Positions 21,180 to 34,394 of a stretch of 64,000 bases of DNA are shown here, in pieces. Within the stretch, counting starts at the first letter, position 1; each line of letters begins with the position of its first letter. Source of the DNA: Branchiostoma lanceolatum. Lineage: Eukaryota > Chordata > Leptocardii > Amphioxiformes > Branchiostomatidae. Under the pieces are notes generated by a model. That model saw only the letters and a program-made list of their open reading frames with translations, ran no database searches and was not told the DNA's origin. The stretch is taken from positions 2,735,001 through 2,799,000 of the forward strand of contig NC_089724.1 of NCBI RefSeq assembly GCF_035083965.1. Direction: 5' to 3'. Both the position numbers and the translations under genes were made by a program.

Positions 21180-22974
21180 TAACCAACAGACGCGCGCGCC
21201 TATGTTGCTGTTATATTCCCCCGCGTTTCCGTCAAAATTGTTCAGTGAAAACGTATAAAAAGCAACGTTTCAATTATAAATGTACGACACTATCGTGAAA
21301 ATAATGTTTGTTTTTTTAATCACTGAAAAAAAAGTTCGAACGGTTTAACAATTCAAAAGCCTAATCCTAACAGTCTAATTTCCTACGCCACGAAACATCA
21401 CAGTGTTAGGGATTTTCTAAATCTATGATAGAGCGTTGACGGTACTATGTGTGTTTGGTTTGATCTGAGATTTGATTTATCAATTTGGCTGTAGAAAAGT
21501 ACTGTCAGGGATACCCAACTAGCCGAAGGCTATTACAAAGGGTTAGCGCTGGGAACAATACTCGAAATTCAATACAAACTTTCAGAAAGCACGTCAAGAC
21601 ACACATGGAGGCGTACACAAAAAGTAAGACTAAAATACATAGAAGAAACAAAATTAACAAAAACTAAAGCGCATATGGAACTCATGGCATCACCGCCTTC
21701 CTTTCCTTGCTTAATGCAAATGTCCGAAAATTCAGAGAACAATTAAAGGAAACAAGAACGTATGCGCAAGTTTGCCGATGCTAGTGACGCGCTTCGGTCA
21801 AACCTGAGGTTTACCCATAGTGGAAAGTGGCTTAACGTAGGCTGCAACTTTCATGCACGCGATAGGTGGCGCTCGTGTAACACGAGCTCGTGTGCGTCGA
21901 CCCGCGGGACGTGTACTTGTAAACAAAGTCACCATTCTTCACGGTTCAACGAGTTTTTGCTCATCGTACCCGTTTTTAAGGCAACCAAATTAATATCAGG
22001 GCAAAAAAATGGAAATGATAAAATGCTGAAATCTTTATGGTTGTGACATTTACTAAGTATGTTTAACATTGTTTAGCACATTTGCGTGATAACTTCATAC
22101 TTTTAGGATTTTAAAACCGCGCAAAATCGTGCGGTACGATGATGCTCTTACTTTTGCGAGCCTATGAAAACTCCGGCCATTTTCAGTGAGTTCTCACATC
22201 ACAGCAACGTCGTATCTTTGCATCATGGACGTTTTAAACATTTTGATAGTGTTGCTGAACTAACCATGTATAGAAATGACTATATATAAATGAATTAACT
22301 TTCAAAATCCCACATTTCGGACCCGAAAATTGCTTGGGTTTTCTTTAACATTTGACAAACTCATAAATTCGCTTTCACAGGTGACTCCCACTTGTAGAAA
22401 TCCTCATATCACAAAAGAAATATTAAGGAATATCCATCAGCTTGAAAACACCACCTAAGATCTTCAATCCTTATAAGTCGAGTGACTTTCGTTCACAAAA
22501 ATTTTAAAGCTGATCTATGCTCAAAACTGTAAAATACATTTCTATTCATATTCTTATTTTGACTTTGTTGCATTCCTTTTTCATGACGTCTGTCCAATTT
22601 AAAATCGTTCATACAAAGCATCATTGTCATGATGCAGCAGATAATTTGAATGCACGTGTAGACAGACGAGGTTATATTATTAGACCATTACGTGATGTCA
22701 TCCACACATACTGGAGGGTCTGCAATGGGGGGGGGGGCTGGTATTCATATACGCACTGCGCTAGACGCGCGTATCTCAATCAAATCATGAAATACTACAC
22801 GTCAATGCTCCCACAAGCTAAATACAGGTCATAGTGATAAAGCTGAAATACAATAACGGTCATATGATTGCGAGGAGCTAACACCTGGCGTGGCTAGATC
22901 GCAAGGGTCTGGAGCGACTGCCATTCCGCGCACAGGTAACCTGAATACGTCCCATGTGCGGCCGTAGCACTATA
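21180..22974. other. Gene-free repeat-poor stretch
   Basis: No supported coding exon. It includes a degenerate relative of the TTAA MITE near 22185-22230 (TCTCACATCACAGCAACGTCGTATCTTTGC) and a G10 run at 22727-22736. Small frames here have no recognisable protein features. It probably lies in the 5' UTR intron of the GPI-type gene if the promoter at 24.6 kb is right. Confidence 0.4.
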
Positions 22975-23370
22975 GGATTTGAAACACTTACACCGGGAAG
23001 GACCCCTACTCTTTTCGATAAGTGCAGTGGGTTCTTTTACGTGCTTGAGGTGTGACTCTCCCCAAACACGGGACTTCCATTTCAACGTCTTATCCGAGGG
23101 ACGTCTCTAACCGAAGCTACGTACTCATTTTTCACCTGAGTGAAGTGAGGAAAGTCGTGCAAAGTACCTTTCCCAAGGGCACAACATCGGGGCATACCAG
23201 CAGTTTGGAGTGTCCGAGATTTTTTAAGTTTCTCTCCGAAGAAAGAGAAACGTTAAAAATCTCGGACACATCTACCACACTCGACCTAAACGTCTACTTG
23301 GAGAATAGTAGTTTGAAACCCGGGACCTCTCTGTTCTGGGCGCGATACCCTACCGATTGCGCAAGACGAT
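22975..23370 (-). mobile_element. SINE-like element, fullest antisense copy
   Basis: Shares its block order with 10915-11110 (TTCTTTTACGTGCTT, GGGACTTCCATTT, TTATCCGAGGGACGTC, CACCTGAGTGAAGTGAGG). It ends in a region whose minus strand has a tRNA-like B box (GGTCCCGGGTTTCAAAC). A 58-bp hairpin sits inside it. Confidence 0.65.
23211..23268. repeat. Near-perfect hairpin inside the SINE
   Basis: TGTCCGAGATTTTTTAAGTT pairs with AACGTTAAAAATCTCGGACA across a short CTCTCCGAAGAAAGAG centre. It is absent from the related copy at 10915, so it is probably an inserted micro-palindrome. Confidence 0.75.
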
Positions 23371-24565
23371 GCTACACATGCGAGTGCACGTCTGTACCCC
23401 CGGGCGCTGTCAACAGCGGCGGTAGAACAGGTTTGTGTGCGGGGTACAAGCTGGCGACTCTACCGCCGCCATTACTGAAATCTTACAACAAAAATGCGAA
23501 GGTTTCTCTTAGTATTTGTTCTCTGCTTTGTCGTTGTGATAATGTTAAGTTGTGGCGTCAAAATAAGTTCTGTAAACTTGAATTTTTCACCAATTTGTCC
23601 TTGTACTTACGTTTATGATCTCAATAAAAAATTAGAAATATCAAGTTTTTGCCGTTGTTGTCATGTCTGTTCTATCTCAGACGGTGTCTTGGATTTTTCA
23701 GACTGCTTTAGAAAGATAAGCTTTTTCCAAACGTCCACCGTAAACTCAAAGTCGTCAGAGAAACTGATCTTCGGGACACTTTCACTCTTATACCCACACG
23801 ATAACCAGTGCCAAGTTCGTAAACATTCTTTCAGCGTCACATTTTTCAAGAACGGATTAAGAAAAGATTAAAGAAAGGAGTAAGATATAAATCTCAAGAC
23901 GTTAGTGTGGAAATTTTTAAGATCTAAGAACTCTAAAATCGGTAGTTCTGAGGAGGAAGTAGCTACTATCCGTGACGTCGTAAGAAGCACCCGGAAAAAA
24001 AGGGGGAAGTGAAAATTGAGTCAACCGTGACATCCGAGCTATGGCTGATATCTTTACTCCCACGTTTGTGTTGTCCTGTTAGAAAGCGTTGTTTTAGGCA
24101 GGTCTTTGCTGCTGTGGTTAACACTTGACACCGTCCTGTTAAATTTTTGTCCGAGGGGTGGTGGTATAACCGTGGGGGTACGAAAACCTACACTGAGTCT
24201 GAATTAACCCCCCAAAATCCCCGCACTTGACCTATATCGATATCTAGAACACGAACTAACGTTACAGTGATAAAGAAGTTGGTTGGTTTACCAAAGCGAC
24301 AGTTCTGAATACCTTCGTGACAGTTCTGAATACCTAAGAAGGCAGTTTGAAAGCACCTCACCTCAACTACGCAACACATAATGTCGAAACGAACCCCCAT
24401 ATTCATGTATACGCACTTCGTGTGTGCCCTACATATAAGGCCCTTAACTATTTAGTTTTGCTTATCAAATTGTCACAATCTTTGGGTTCAAATAAACCGT
24501 ATCTACTTACTAGTGTGTTCTATAAGCGATATGTTCTATTTTGTAGGATGAAAACACAACGTTAC

Positions 24566-24650
24566 CTTTTCTGGTGTTCGCGGGGCGATTGACAAGGAAG
24601 TTTTGACGGCCGTCTCCGGCCTTGTTTCGGACGTTTTGTTCGGGGGAGTT
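24566..24650 (-). other. Possible noncoding first exon of the GPI-type gene
   Basis: The minus strand has a good donor AAAAG|GTAACG at 24565/24566, just downstream of a CCAAT-box array. The coding start at 20881 is immediately preceded by an acceptor, so a spliced 5' leader is required. This is the best candidate I see. The exact TSS is unknown, and the link is inference from position and splice signals only. Confidence 0.3.
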
Positions 24651-24693
24651 GTTTGGTGAGATCACCTTTCTTACCAGGTAAGTTTAACCTGAG

Positions 24694-24825
24694 CCTGGCG
24701 CTGATTGGCTGGGGTGTGCGCGGGCTTATCTGTGATTGGCTGCGGTGTTCGCGGGTTTATGGCTGATTGGCTGCGGCGTCGACGGGCTCGTCACTGATTG
24801 GCTGTGGTGTTCGCGGGTCAGCAAA
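24694..24825 (-). promoter_or_regulatory. Four-copy 31-bp CCAAT-box array
   Basis: Four tandem units each contain AGCCAATCA on the minus strand (ATTGGCT on plus), starting near 24703, 24734, 24765 and 24796. The spacing is exactly 31 bp, close to three helical turns. CCAAT boxes bind NF-Y and sit upstream of TSSs. A CRE-like TGACGTATGAGG lies at about 24876. Downstream on the minus strand is the candidate leader exon at 24566-24650. Confidence 0.5.
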
Positions 24826-24904
24826 CAATGGAACCCGACACCCGCCAGACATCACACCCCCTCTGTTCGCTAGGTGTGACGTATGAGGAAACGAAATATC
24901 AGAT

Positions 24905-25330
24905 GTCAAAACAAAAATAAGTCTGCGTACAGGCTAGCTAGTTGAACAAAACAATTCATCGTCTTTTCTTGTGACTGTTTTTAACGCCCTTCGCTCTCGG
25001 TTAAGTTACATTTCGGTCTTTTAAGGCACACTCTTTGGTGGGGTGATGTTGAAATAGGGAAAAAAGAAGAACACAATCATTGACAATGCTTGTTAAAAAT
25101 CGCTACAATAAAACCTGTACCAATGACCGTCAAACCCGCACAGACTAGCTTGACGAAACAAGGCATCGTGTTTCTTTTCTTATCATTGTTTTCAGCGCCC
25201 TTTGCTTTCGGTAACGTTACATTTGTTTGTTTTTTTCAACAATTCAAGGCACACTCTTTGGTGGTATGGTGTTGAAATAGAAAAAAAAGGAAGAACAGAA
25301 CGCTTGTTAAGAATGACTGCAGTCAGACCT
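24905..25330. repeat. Two tandem ~225-bp units
   Basis: GGCACACTCTTTGGTGG occurs at 25024 and 25248. It is preceded in both units by a TTTCTTTTCTTGT..TGTTTT block, GCCCTT.GCT.TCGGT and TTACATTT. Noncoding; the units are diverged. Confidence 0.65.
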
Positions 25331-25740
25331 GTACGAATGACCACCTCTGTATAGGGATTGTAGACGTTTTTATGATCTCTTAGGTCGTTTTTCCCATTGA
25401 CCCGAACGGTATTCTGGATATGGCAACCTGTGTACTGTGACCATTTTCAACAAGTCCCTTAAGCGGCCACTATAGACAGGTTGGACCAAGGTCCTTAGTT
25501 AGACTGCATGTATCTAAAAAGAAGGCCCGTGTAGGGGGGGGGGGCTGGATTTCCAGGCTACAAAAATCAGCAGCTGTGCGTTAATGAATATTCATGAGGG
25601 GACTGTGGTGCGAGGTTTCTTTCCGAGAAAAAGTCGTCTGCACGAATCCCCGGGTGCTCACCCCAGGTGTGGCGGGCTCGCTTTTATAACGCGCTGACCT
25701 GGCAATAACAGTGCCGCGGGCGTCATGGCGGCCCTCCACA

Positions 25741-26059
25741 TACTCTCCAAGCAGAGGTCACGAGGGCTCTGGTTGGTTTTTGATAGTCTCTACCAGACTA
25801 ACCGTGCCGGCTATACGAAGTACTTTTGCCAGGGGACTTTGGCCATGGAGGGTTTCATTCGCAGTTGTAAATTTGACCCTCTCTCCGTAGCCGACTCCCT
25901 TCATACAATAGACTCTATTTGGCCAATTTCTACTATTTTCCCAGCGACCCGCGGAGGCTGCTAGAGCCTAGGTTTTAAAGTGTTCTTAGGCGTTTTTGTC
26001 GCCGGAAACGCCTGAAAACAAGACAAAAAACAACCAGAGCCTAACCTCTGCTTGGAGTA
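25741..26059. mobile_element. Fold-back MITE, CTCCAAGCAGAG family (copy 3)
   Basis: Begins TACTCTCCAAGCAGAGGTCA and ends TAACCTCTGCTTGGAGTA, with GGGCTCTGGTTGGTTTTTG mirrored by CAACCAGAGCC. A foreign GC-rich insert (CCAGACTAACCGTGCCGGCT) lies inside. The flank GGGCGTCATGGCGGCCCTCC recurs next to copy 4 at 26329, so the MITE and its flank are duplicated locally. Confidence 0.75.
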
Positions 26060-26118
26060 CACATATCCTGTAGCAAGGACTTGAACAAGAACAGTAGGAA
26101 CAATCCCATATACAGACC

Positions 26119-26269
26119 TAGTCTCCAAGCAGACCTACGGGTTGGCAAAGACCGTATCCAACAGGCAGAAGGAGTTTTTATAGCCAACCCAAGTCTTGGG
26201 TTGGCTATAAAAACTCCTTCTGCCTGTTGGATACGGTCTTTGCCAACCCGTAGGTCTGCTTGGAGACTA
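26119..26269. repeat. Perfect 151-bp palindrome
   Basis: Two 75-bp arms are exact reverse complements around a single base at 26194 (CCCAAG-T-CTTGGG). Arms start TAGTCTCCAAGCAGACCTAC. A diverged relative lies at 61280-61410, so it is a snap-back DNA element and the copy here is very young or maintained by gene conversion. It could extrude as a cruciform. Confidence 0.95.
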
Positions 26270-26349
26270 ATACAGACCCACATCGCAAGGCAAAATACAA
26301 CTAAGACGCATTGTAATAACAGTGTCTCGGGCGTCATGGCGGCCCTCCA

Positions 26350-26537
26350 TACTCTTCAAGCAGAGGATGGGCTCTGCAAGGATTTTGACGTGTTCTTCAG
26401 CGTTTTTGTTTTATTTTATTTTAGCGTTTTTGTCGGGCTTTCTAGGGCTGGCAACATAAAGAAAACGGTACAGAATAGACAGACCGACAAAAACACGACA
26501 AAAAAACCGCAAGAGTCCAACCTCTGCCTGGAGAGTA
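26350..26537. mobile_element. Fold-back MITE, CTCCAAGCAGAG family (copy 4)
   Basis: Begins ACTCTTCAAGCAGAGGATG and ends CCAACCTCTGCCTGGAGAGT. The interior GTTTTTGTCGGGCTTTCTAG pairs with the GACCGACAAAAAC side. Noncoding. Confidence 0.75.
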
Positions 26538-26774
26538 ACCCATCTAGCCTATACCAGACTGACTACGCTGACTGATAGGGAGAATGATTTGCCGGGGGTG
26601 GCGGGGTGTGGAGCAGAGGTTGACTGCCAAACGTGCAGCAGAGGGAGGGGCAATGTAACCTTACCGCGGACGGACTCTCCTGGCCAAGTATTCACTTTTC
26701 GCCGAATTCTACGATCCGTACCCCCGTAGGAAGGCCTGATGGAGGCTAGGGGCCCTCTCTGCGGCCTGTATTGG

Positions 26775-26796
26775 GGGGGGGGGGGGGGGGGGGGGG
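26775..26796. repeat. Poly-G run
   Basis: An uninterrupted G tract of about 22 bases. Similar long runs occur at 3487-3512, 17771-17788 and 61439-61459. The exact length is likely to be unreliable in any assembly. Confidence 0.9.
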
Positions 26797-27467
26797 CGTC
26801 TGCATACATGCCTTTTTTTATGAGGCGTAAAAAGAAGGATATACGGAGGTCATAATTTGGCCAAGTCTGACGTTATTCACTTTTCTAAACTTACAACGAA
26901 TTCTAAAGGAAGTGTTGTGAATTTTCAGCTTGATTTGATATCAAATATGGTCGATATCACGTGTTTATTTTTAGAAAAGTCCATGATGTCATAGGTTACT
27001 GCAACAGGGGCGGGGTTTTGTTACTTACTGTATCTTCATTTTAGCTGGGGTTCAATTTGGCGGAAGGAGGTTTTCGCAATGTTTTAAGCCAAGATAAAAC
27101 TATAGCACACTTCCGTGTATCATGATTTGGTGGCAGAAATAGCATCGCGAAAACCGCGAAATTAAAACCACCGCGAATGTTTCAACTTGTTTTCAAGACT
27201 TACAGTATTGTAGCTGAGTGGAGACTGCCATGCTGATCACGTATTTCACATTTTATGCACTAAATGTCACACAGTAACATCGCTGTGCGCCGTGCTTTGT
27301 TAAACTTATCACATCTAGAAGTTCTGCCGCCATAATCCAATCATTTCTTCATATTGTCAAAACTTACCACCATACCAAGTAGCATAACGATCAATCCGTG
27401 ACTTCCCGAGTTATGCTTTTCACACAAAAACAACACAGAAACAGACACACAAGTAAATTAAACAGAC

Positions 27468-27468
27468 A

Positions 27469-27516
<48 letters not shown>

Positions 27517-27532
27517 GACAGACAGACAGACA
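27468..27532. repeat. Compound (CA)n/(GACA)n microsatellite
   Basis: (ACAC)n followed by (CAGA)n. The flanking DNA to 27600 is rich in ACAAACAGACACAC. The overlapping low-complexity frames are not genes. Confidence 0.9.
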
Positions 27533-27944
27533 TATAAAGAAACGCAAAAACAGACACACGAACAAACAAACAGACACACGCACAGATACAATCAAGACTG
27601 TAACCTTCTCGGTGAAGATAATTACATATCGTTCAATGACCCGATGTTTTAACGTGTTCAGTCAAGCGGTTCCCACAAAACGTGAGGCGAAGTTGCGCTT
27701 CAGATCCTCAAAGTATGACGTTGAGGATTATTTCGAGAGCATTACGAAACGCTAATTAAATACGTCATAATTGCAATGGGAGGGGCGTCGCGACCTACGA
27801 CCCCGTAAGAAGAGGTTATTGACCCGAGAAACCAGTGCTGTCGCGCCGTGTGGTGACAGTTAAGTGCCTTTCAAAGAGGTCACGGGAGAGACAAAAATCG
27901 CATATCTGTCTTCCTTTCTCTCTTATTCTTTCTGGTCCTGTTAG

Positions 27945-28340
27945 GGCCCTGTCACATACACTTGAGCGTCTAAACGTTGCGTGTGAGTTGCGTATGGACA
28001 AAATGCAATACGCAGCCGCACGCACAACAGTTGTGATATTTTTCGATCATTTTGACGAATGTGTGACTCACCTTTCGTTATTCACATGTTCACACATTTA
28101 CACATTCACACATTCATCAAAATAATCGAAAACTATTGATAACGAATAACTTGCGTATTAGCGTAATTTCGTTTATACCCAAACTATCATACCTACTGGG
28201 CCATACTGTGCGTATGCCGGCGTACATAAAACTTACACAAACCGATCGAGATGCATGTGATATGCGTATTGGGCGCACGGCGGCGTATGGAAAAAAAATG
28301 TCAATACGCAACTTACACGCAACAAGTGTGACAGCAGGGG
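27945..28340. mobile_element. MITE with CCCTGTCACA ends
   Basis: The left side (CCCTGTCACATACACTTG, TTGCGTGTGAGTTGCGTAT) is mirrored on the right (ATACGCAACTTACACGCAAC, AAGTGTGACAGCAGGGG). Size is about 400 bp. There is no ORF of note. Confidence 0.75.
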
Positions 28341-28468
28341 CTTTAGAACAAGTAGTGTAAACGCTACGTTAAACTCGACATGTTGATTAGTGCCGGTATT
28401 TGTACCTACGCGCTATGAACAGGTCCTTATCTAACAGACTGACTGACACAATGCAATTCACTTCCTTT

Positions 28469-28497
28469 TGTCTTCATAAGGAAGAAAATTCCTGACC
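28469..28497 (-). promoter_or_regulatory. Orphan dermatopontin-promoter-like motif
   Basis: The minus strand reads GGAATTTTCTTCCTTAT and then GAAGACAAAAGG, the same order as upstream of dermatopontin genes C and D. There is no TATA box or signal-peptide exon behind it. Similar orphans lie at about 43650 and 49593 (minus). Confidence 0.5.
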
Positions 28498-28740
28498 AAT
28501 TGCGTTATCTGTAAGCTGATCATTTCCTCGAAAACCGACCGCATGGAAGAAAAAATAACACTACAATGACCTAGTTTTACTAAAATATTACAGATTTACT
28601 CTTAGACTATATCTATCTACATCTTCCTGTACACAATACTTTTATTGTGTAGAGGTAGATGCCAATCTGTAATATCTTATTACAATCCGGTGGGGCTGAT
28701 CGTTTTCAGTATCTTTTCTAATAAAAAAAAAACAATATTT

Positions 28741-29000
28741 TATGAAGATGCCCAGTGCCCATGGCGTTTGGCACAGGTACTGGGTTTATGTCTGCCTCTG
28801 GTCATTTTTGAGTTCTTTATCTGAGCGGTCAGTTTATGAGGAAGTAACCAACGCTCGGATAACGCAACTGGTCAGGGATTTACTTCCTCGTAGAGACAAA
28901 AGGATGGTAGAAGGTATAAAAACGGTGTCACACCCTTTCAAAGGGTCAGTAAAGGCTAACGTGAATAAATCTGTAGTATCAGGCCTGGTATAATTGTGGT
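28741..29000 (+). promoter_or_regulatory. Orphan duplicate of the dermatopontin-A promoter
   Basis: This block and 29036-29270 align along their length: GCCCA.GGCGTTTGGCACA, GAGCGGTCAG, GAGGAAGTAAC, CGCAACTGGTCA, TTTACTTCCTCG, GAGACAAAAGGATG, AGAAGGTATAAAAA and CCCTTTC. A TATA box is intact at 28915-28922, but no signal-peptide ORF follows. Tandem duplication of a promoter without its gene. Confidence 0.75.
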
Positions 29001-29208
29001 TTTCAGTATATTTACTGATAATAAAGCAATACTTTATGAAGAGTGCACGCTCACAAATATGCCTAGTGCACAATGCGTTTGGCACATGGGTTGTGTTACC
29101 TAATCCGAGCGGTCAGGTCTTGAGGAAGTAACAAACGTCCAAATAAGATCAGATGGCGCAACTGGTCAAGAATTTACTTCCTCGTCGAGACAAAAGGATG
29201 CTAGAAGG

Positions 29209-29216
29209 TATAAAAA
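29209..29216 (+). promoter_or_regulatory. TATA box of dermatopontin-like gene A
   Basis: TATAAAAA lies 55 nt before the ATG at 29271 and is preceded by the shared block TTTACTTCCTCG..GAGACAAAAGGATG. Genes C and D have TATAAAG (48357-48363) and TATAAAA (54983-54989) at the same distance, with the same ACAAAAGGATG or TTTTCTTCC motifs upstream. Gene B has only TTTAAAAG (36831). Confidence 0.75.
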
Positions 29217-29270
29217 GCGGGTCAAGCCCTTTCGGTGGTCAGTCCCAGCGCTACCGACACGACAACGACG

Positions 29271-32771
<3,501 letters not shown>

Positions 32772-33360
32772 GTCTGCGGTTTTGCAAGAATCGGGATACA
32801 GTAGTCTTTACCAGAATCTATGGGTTGCTGGAAAAATAGCTCGTTACCATGACGACACGCATGTGACGCCTAAGTACTGTGTTCGATTCGTCTGTGTTAG
32901 GCCTATTTCAGTACCTTCGTTAAGTATCCACCGTTTGTGCACTGCATGTAAACTGTGAGGTGTGTATTTTCCTGTGTGATTTTGCTGTCTTTCATTTTTG
33001 GTACGTCCGTACTTGATCGTATATTCTATATGCTGTATTTTCCTTGTCAGTAGAGCTAGCTCTTTGTAGATGGCCACCGGCGATAGACGGCAATAGACGA
33101 TTATAAGCTAGCTTTATTTTCCTTTTTATGATTTCAATTCCTGTTTTTAAGTGCTCCGCTATCGGTGTTTTATTTAACTGAGTTTTTTTGCGACATTGAT
33201 TTACAAATGTAGCCAACATTTTGGTAAGGTCAGAGGTCACAGAAAGGTGTGTATTTACGGCTAAAATTAACCTGACGGTTCGACAACCATATGTCTTAGC
33301 TCATGGCATGTGTTTATGTATTTTTTTTCTTTGTTTATCGTGATTCACCATATTTGTGTC

Positions 33361-33366
33361 AATAAA
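33361..33366 (+). terminator. Candidate poly(A) signal of gene A
   Basis: AATAAA about 590 nt after the stop codon of dermatopontin A, followed by a T-rich stretch. It is the first canonical signal downstream on the plus strand. Confidence 0.35.
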
Positions 33367-33439
33367 ACTTGTGATTATCAACTTTTCACCGAGAAAAATT
33401 CCATCGATTGATTAGACCGGGTGTAATTAACAACTTAGG

Positions 33440-33715
33440 CTACTCTGCCACATCTGGTTCAAATTACTTGGACCAGAAGGACTGGGGTTCTAGTCCCGAG
33501 TAGGGCACCTCTGGACAAGAGGCGCATTGAGTCATACCAAAGACTTTATAAAAATGGTACATACTTATGAAACAGTATGGAAGTTAAACACACTCCACTG
33601 CCAGTGGACTAGCCCCCTGCTGCAGTGATTGCACCACAGTGTGGCCCCAGGGCTATGAAACGGAGATGTCACCGCCCTATACATCAATTATGGTGTGGGA
33701 GGATTTTAACTAAAG
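33440..33715 (+). mobile_element. tRNA-derived SINE, 5'-truncated
   Basis: Near-identical to the fuller copy at 42507-42812 from CCACATCTGGTTCAAATTAC onward: CACCTCTGGACAAGAGGCGC, ACAGTATGGAAGTTAAACAC, GTGTGGCCC.AGGGCTATG and TGGTGTGGGAGGATTTTAACT. The A box is missing here. Confidence 0.8.
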
Positions 33716-33854
33716 AAAGTTATTGCCAAGAACATGTGTCGTGACCACCACCATCCCTACCCACCCTTAGTGTTCTAGAGGACATTCTCTCTATGTGGAG
33801 AACAAGTCCATTATTCAATTGGGGTGATTAAAATGTTAGGTAATTTTACCCAGA

Positions 33855-34380
33855 ATGGACTTTCAGCACGGACTGAAGAATGGAAACAAATTGAGAACTT
33901 ACAAAAAATTCAAGATTACGTATGAAAAAGAAAAATATCTAGATATACAAAATTCTAACTATCGCCGAGCCATGACTAAACTAAGGATCAGCGATCATCC
34001 ATTGCAAATTGAAGTTGGAAGGTACAACCAGACTCCACCAAATAACAGAATGTGTACTTTCTGTGACAATGATTGTATAGAAGATGAAATACATTTTATC
34101 TTAGAATGCTCACTATACGCAGACATGCGCAGATCCCTTGTAAGTCCCATACAACTAGACAAAAAATATACGCATCTTAAAAATAACGAGCTATTCACAT
34201 GTATCATGTCATCTAAAAACGACGATATAATTGGAAAACTATGTGAATTTGTATACAAATGTTTCAAGAAGAGAGAAGAGGCTCTGTAGATTTAGATGGA
34301 ATATATAACAATGTTCCATTTCTTTTACTTTATGTTACCTAATGCATTTAGCCCATGCTGGGCATGAATATGCAATAAAG
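33855..34380 (+). mobile_element. LINE fragment with zinc-knuckle C-terminus
   Basis: A 144-codon frame (33855-34289) reads LRISDHPLQIEVGRY and then RMCTFCDNDCIEDEIHFILE, ending VYKCFKKREEAL. The C..C..(E)..H.(L).EC pattern is the zf-RVT-like motif at the end of many LINE polymerases. The 3' UTR ends GGGCATGAATATGCAATAAAG and then (TTGTCA)n. It is 5'-truncated. Confidence 0.85.
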
Positions 34381-34394
34381 TTCATTGTCATTGT

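Noticed and set aside
22517-23871. Plus-strand frames of 100-188 residues
   Set aside because: Cross a SINE with a hairpin and AT-rich DNA; no splice support, domains or signal peptide convincing enough to call a gene.
33855-34289. 144-residue frame as a host gene
   Set aside because: Its Cys-His pattern, 3' UTR and repeat relatives identify it as the end of a LINE.
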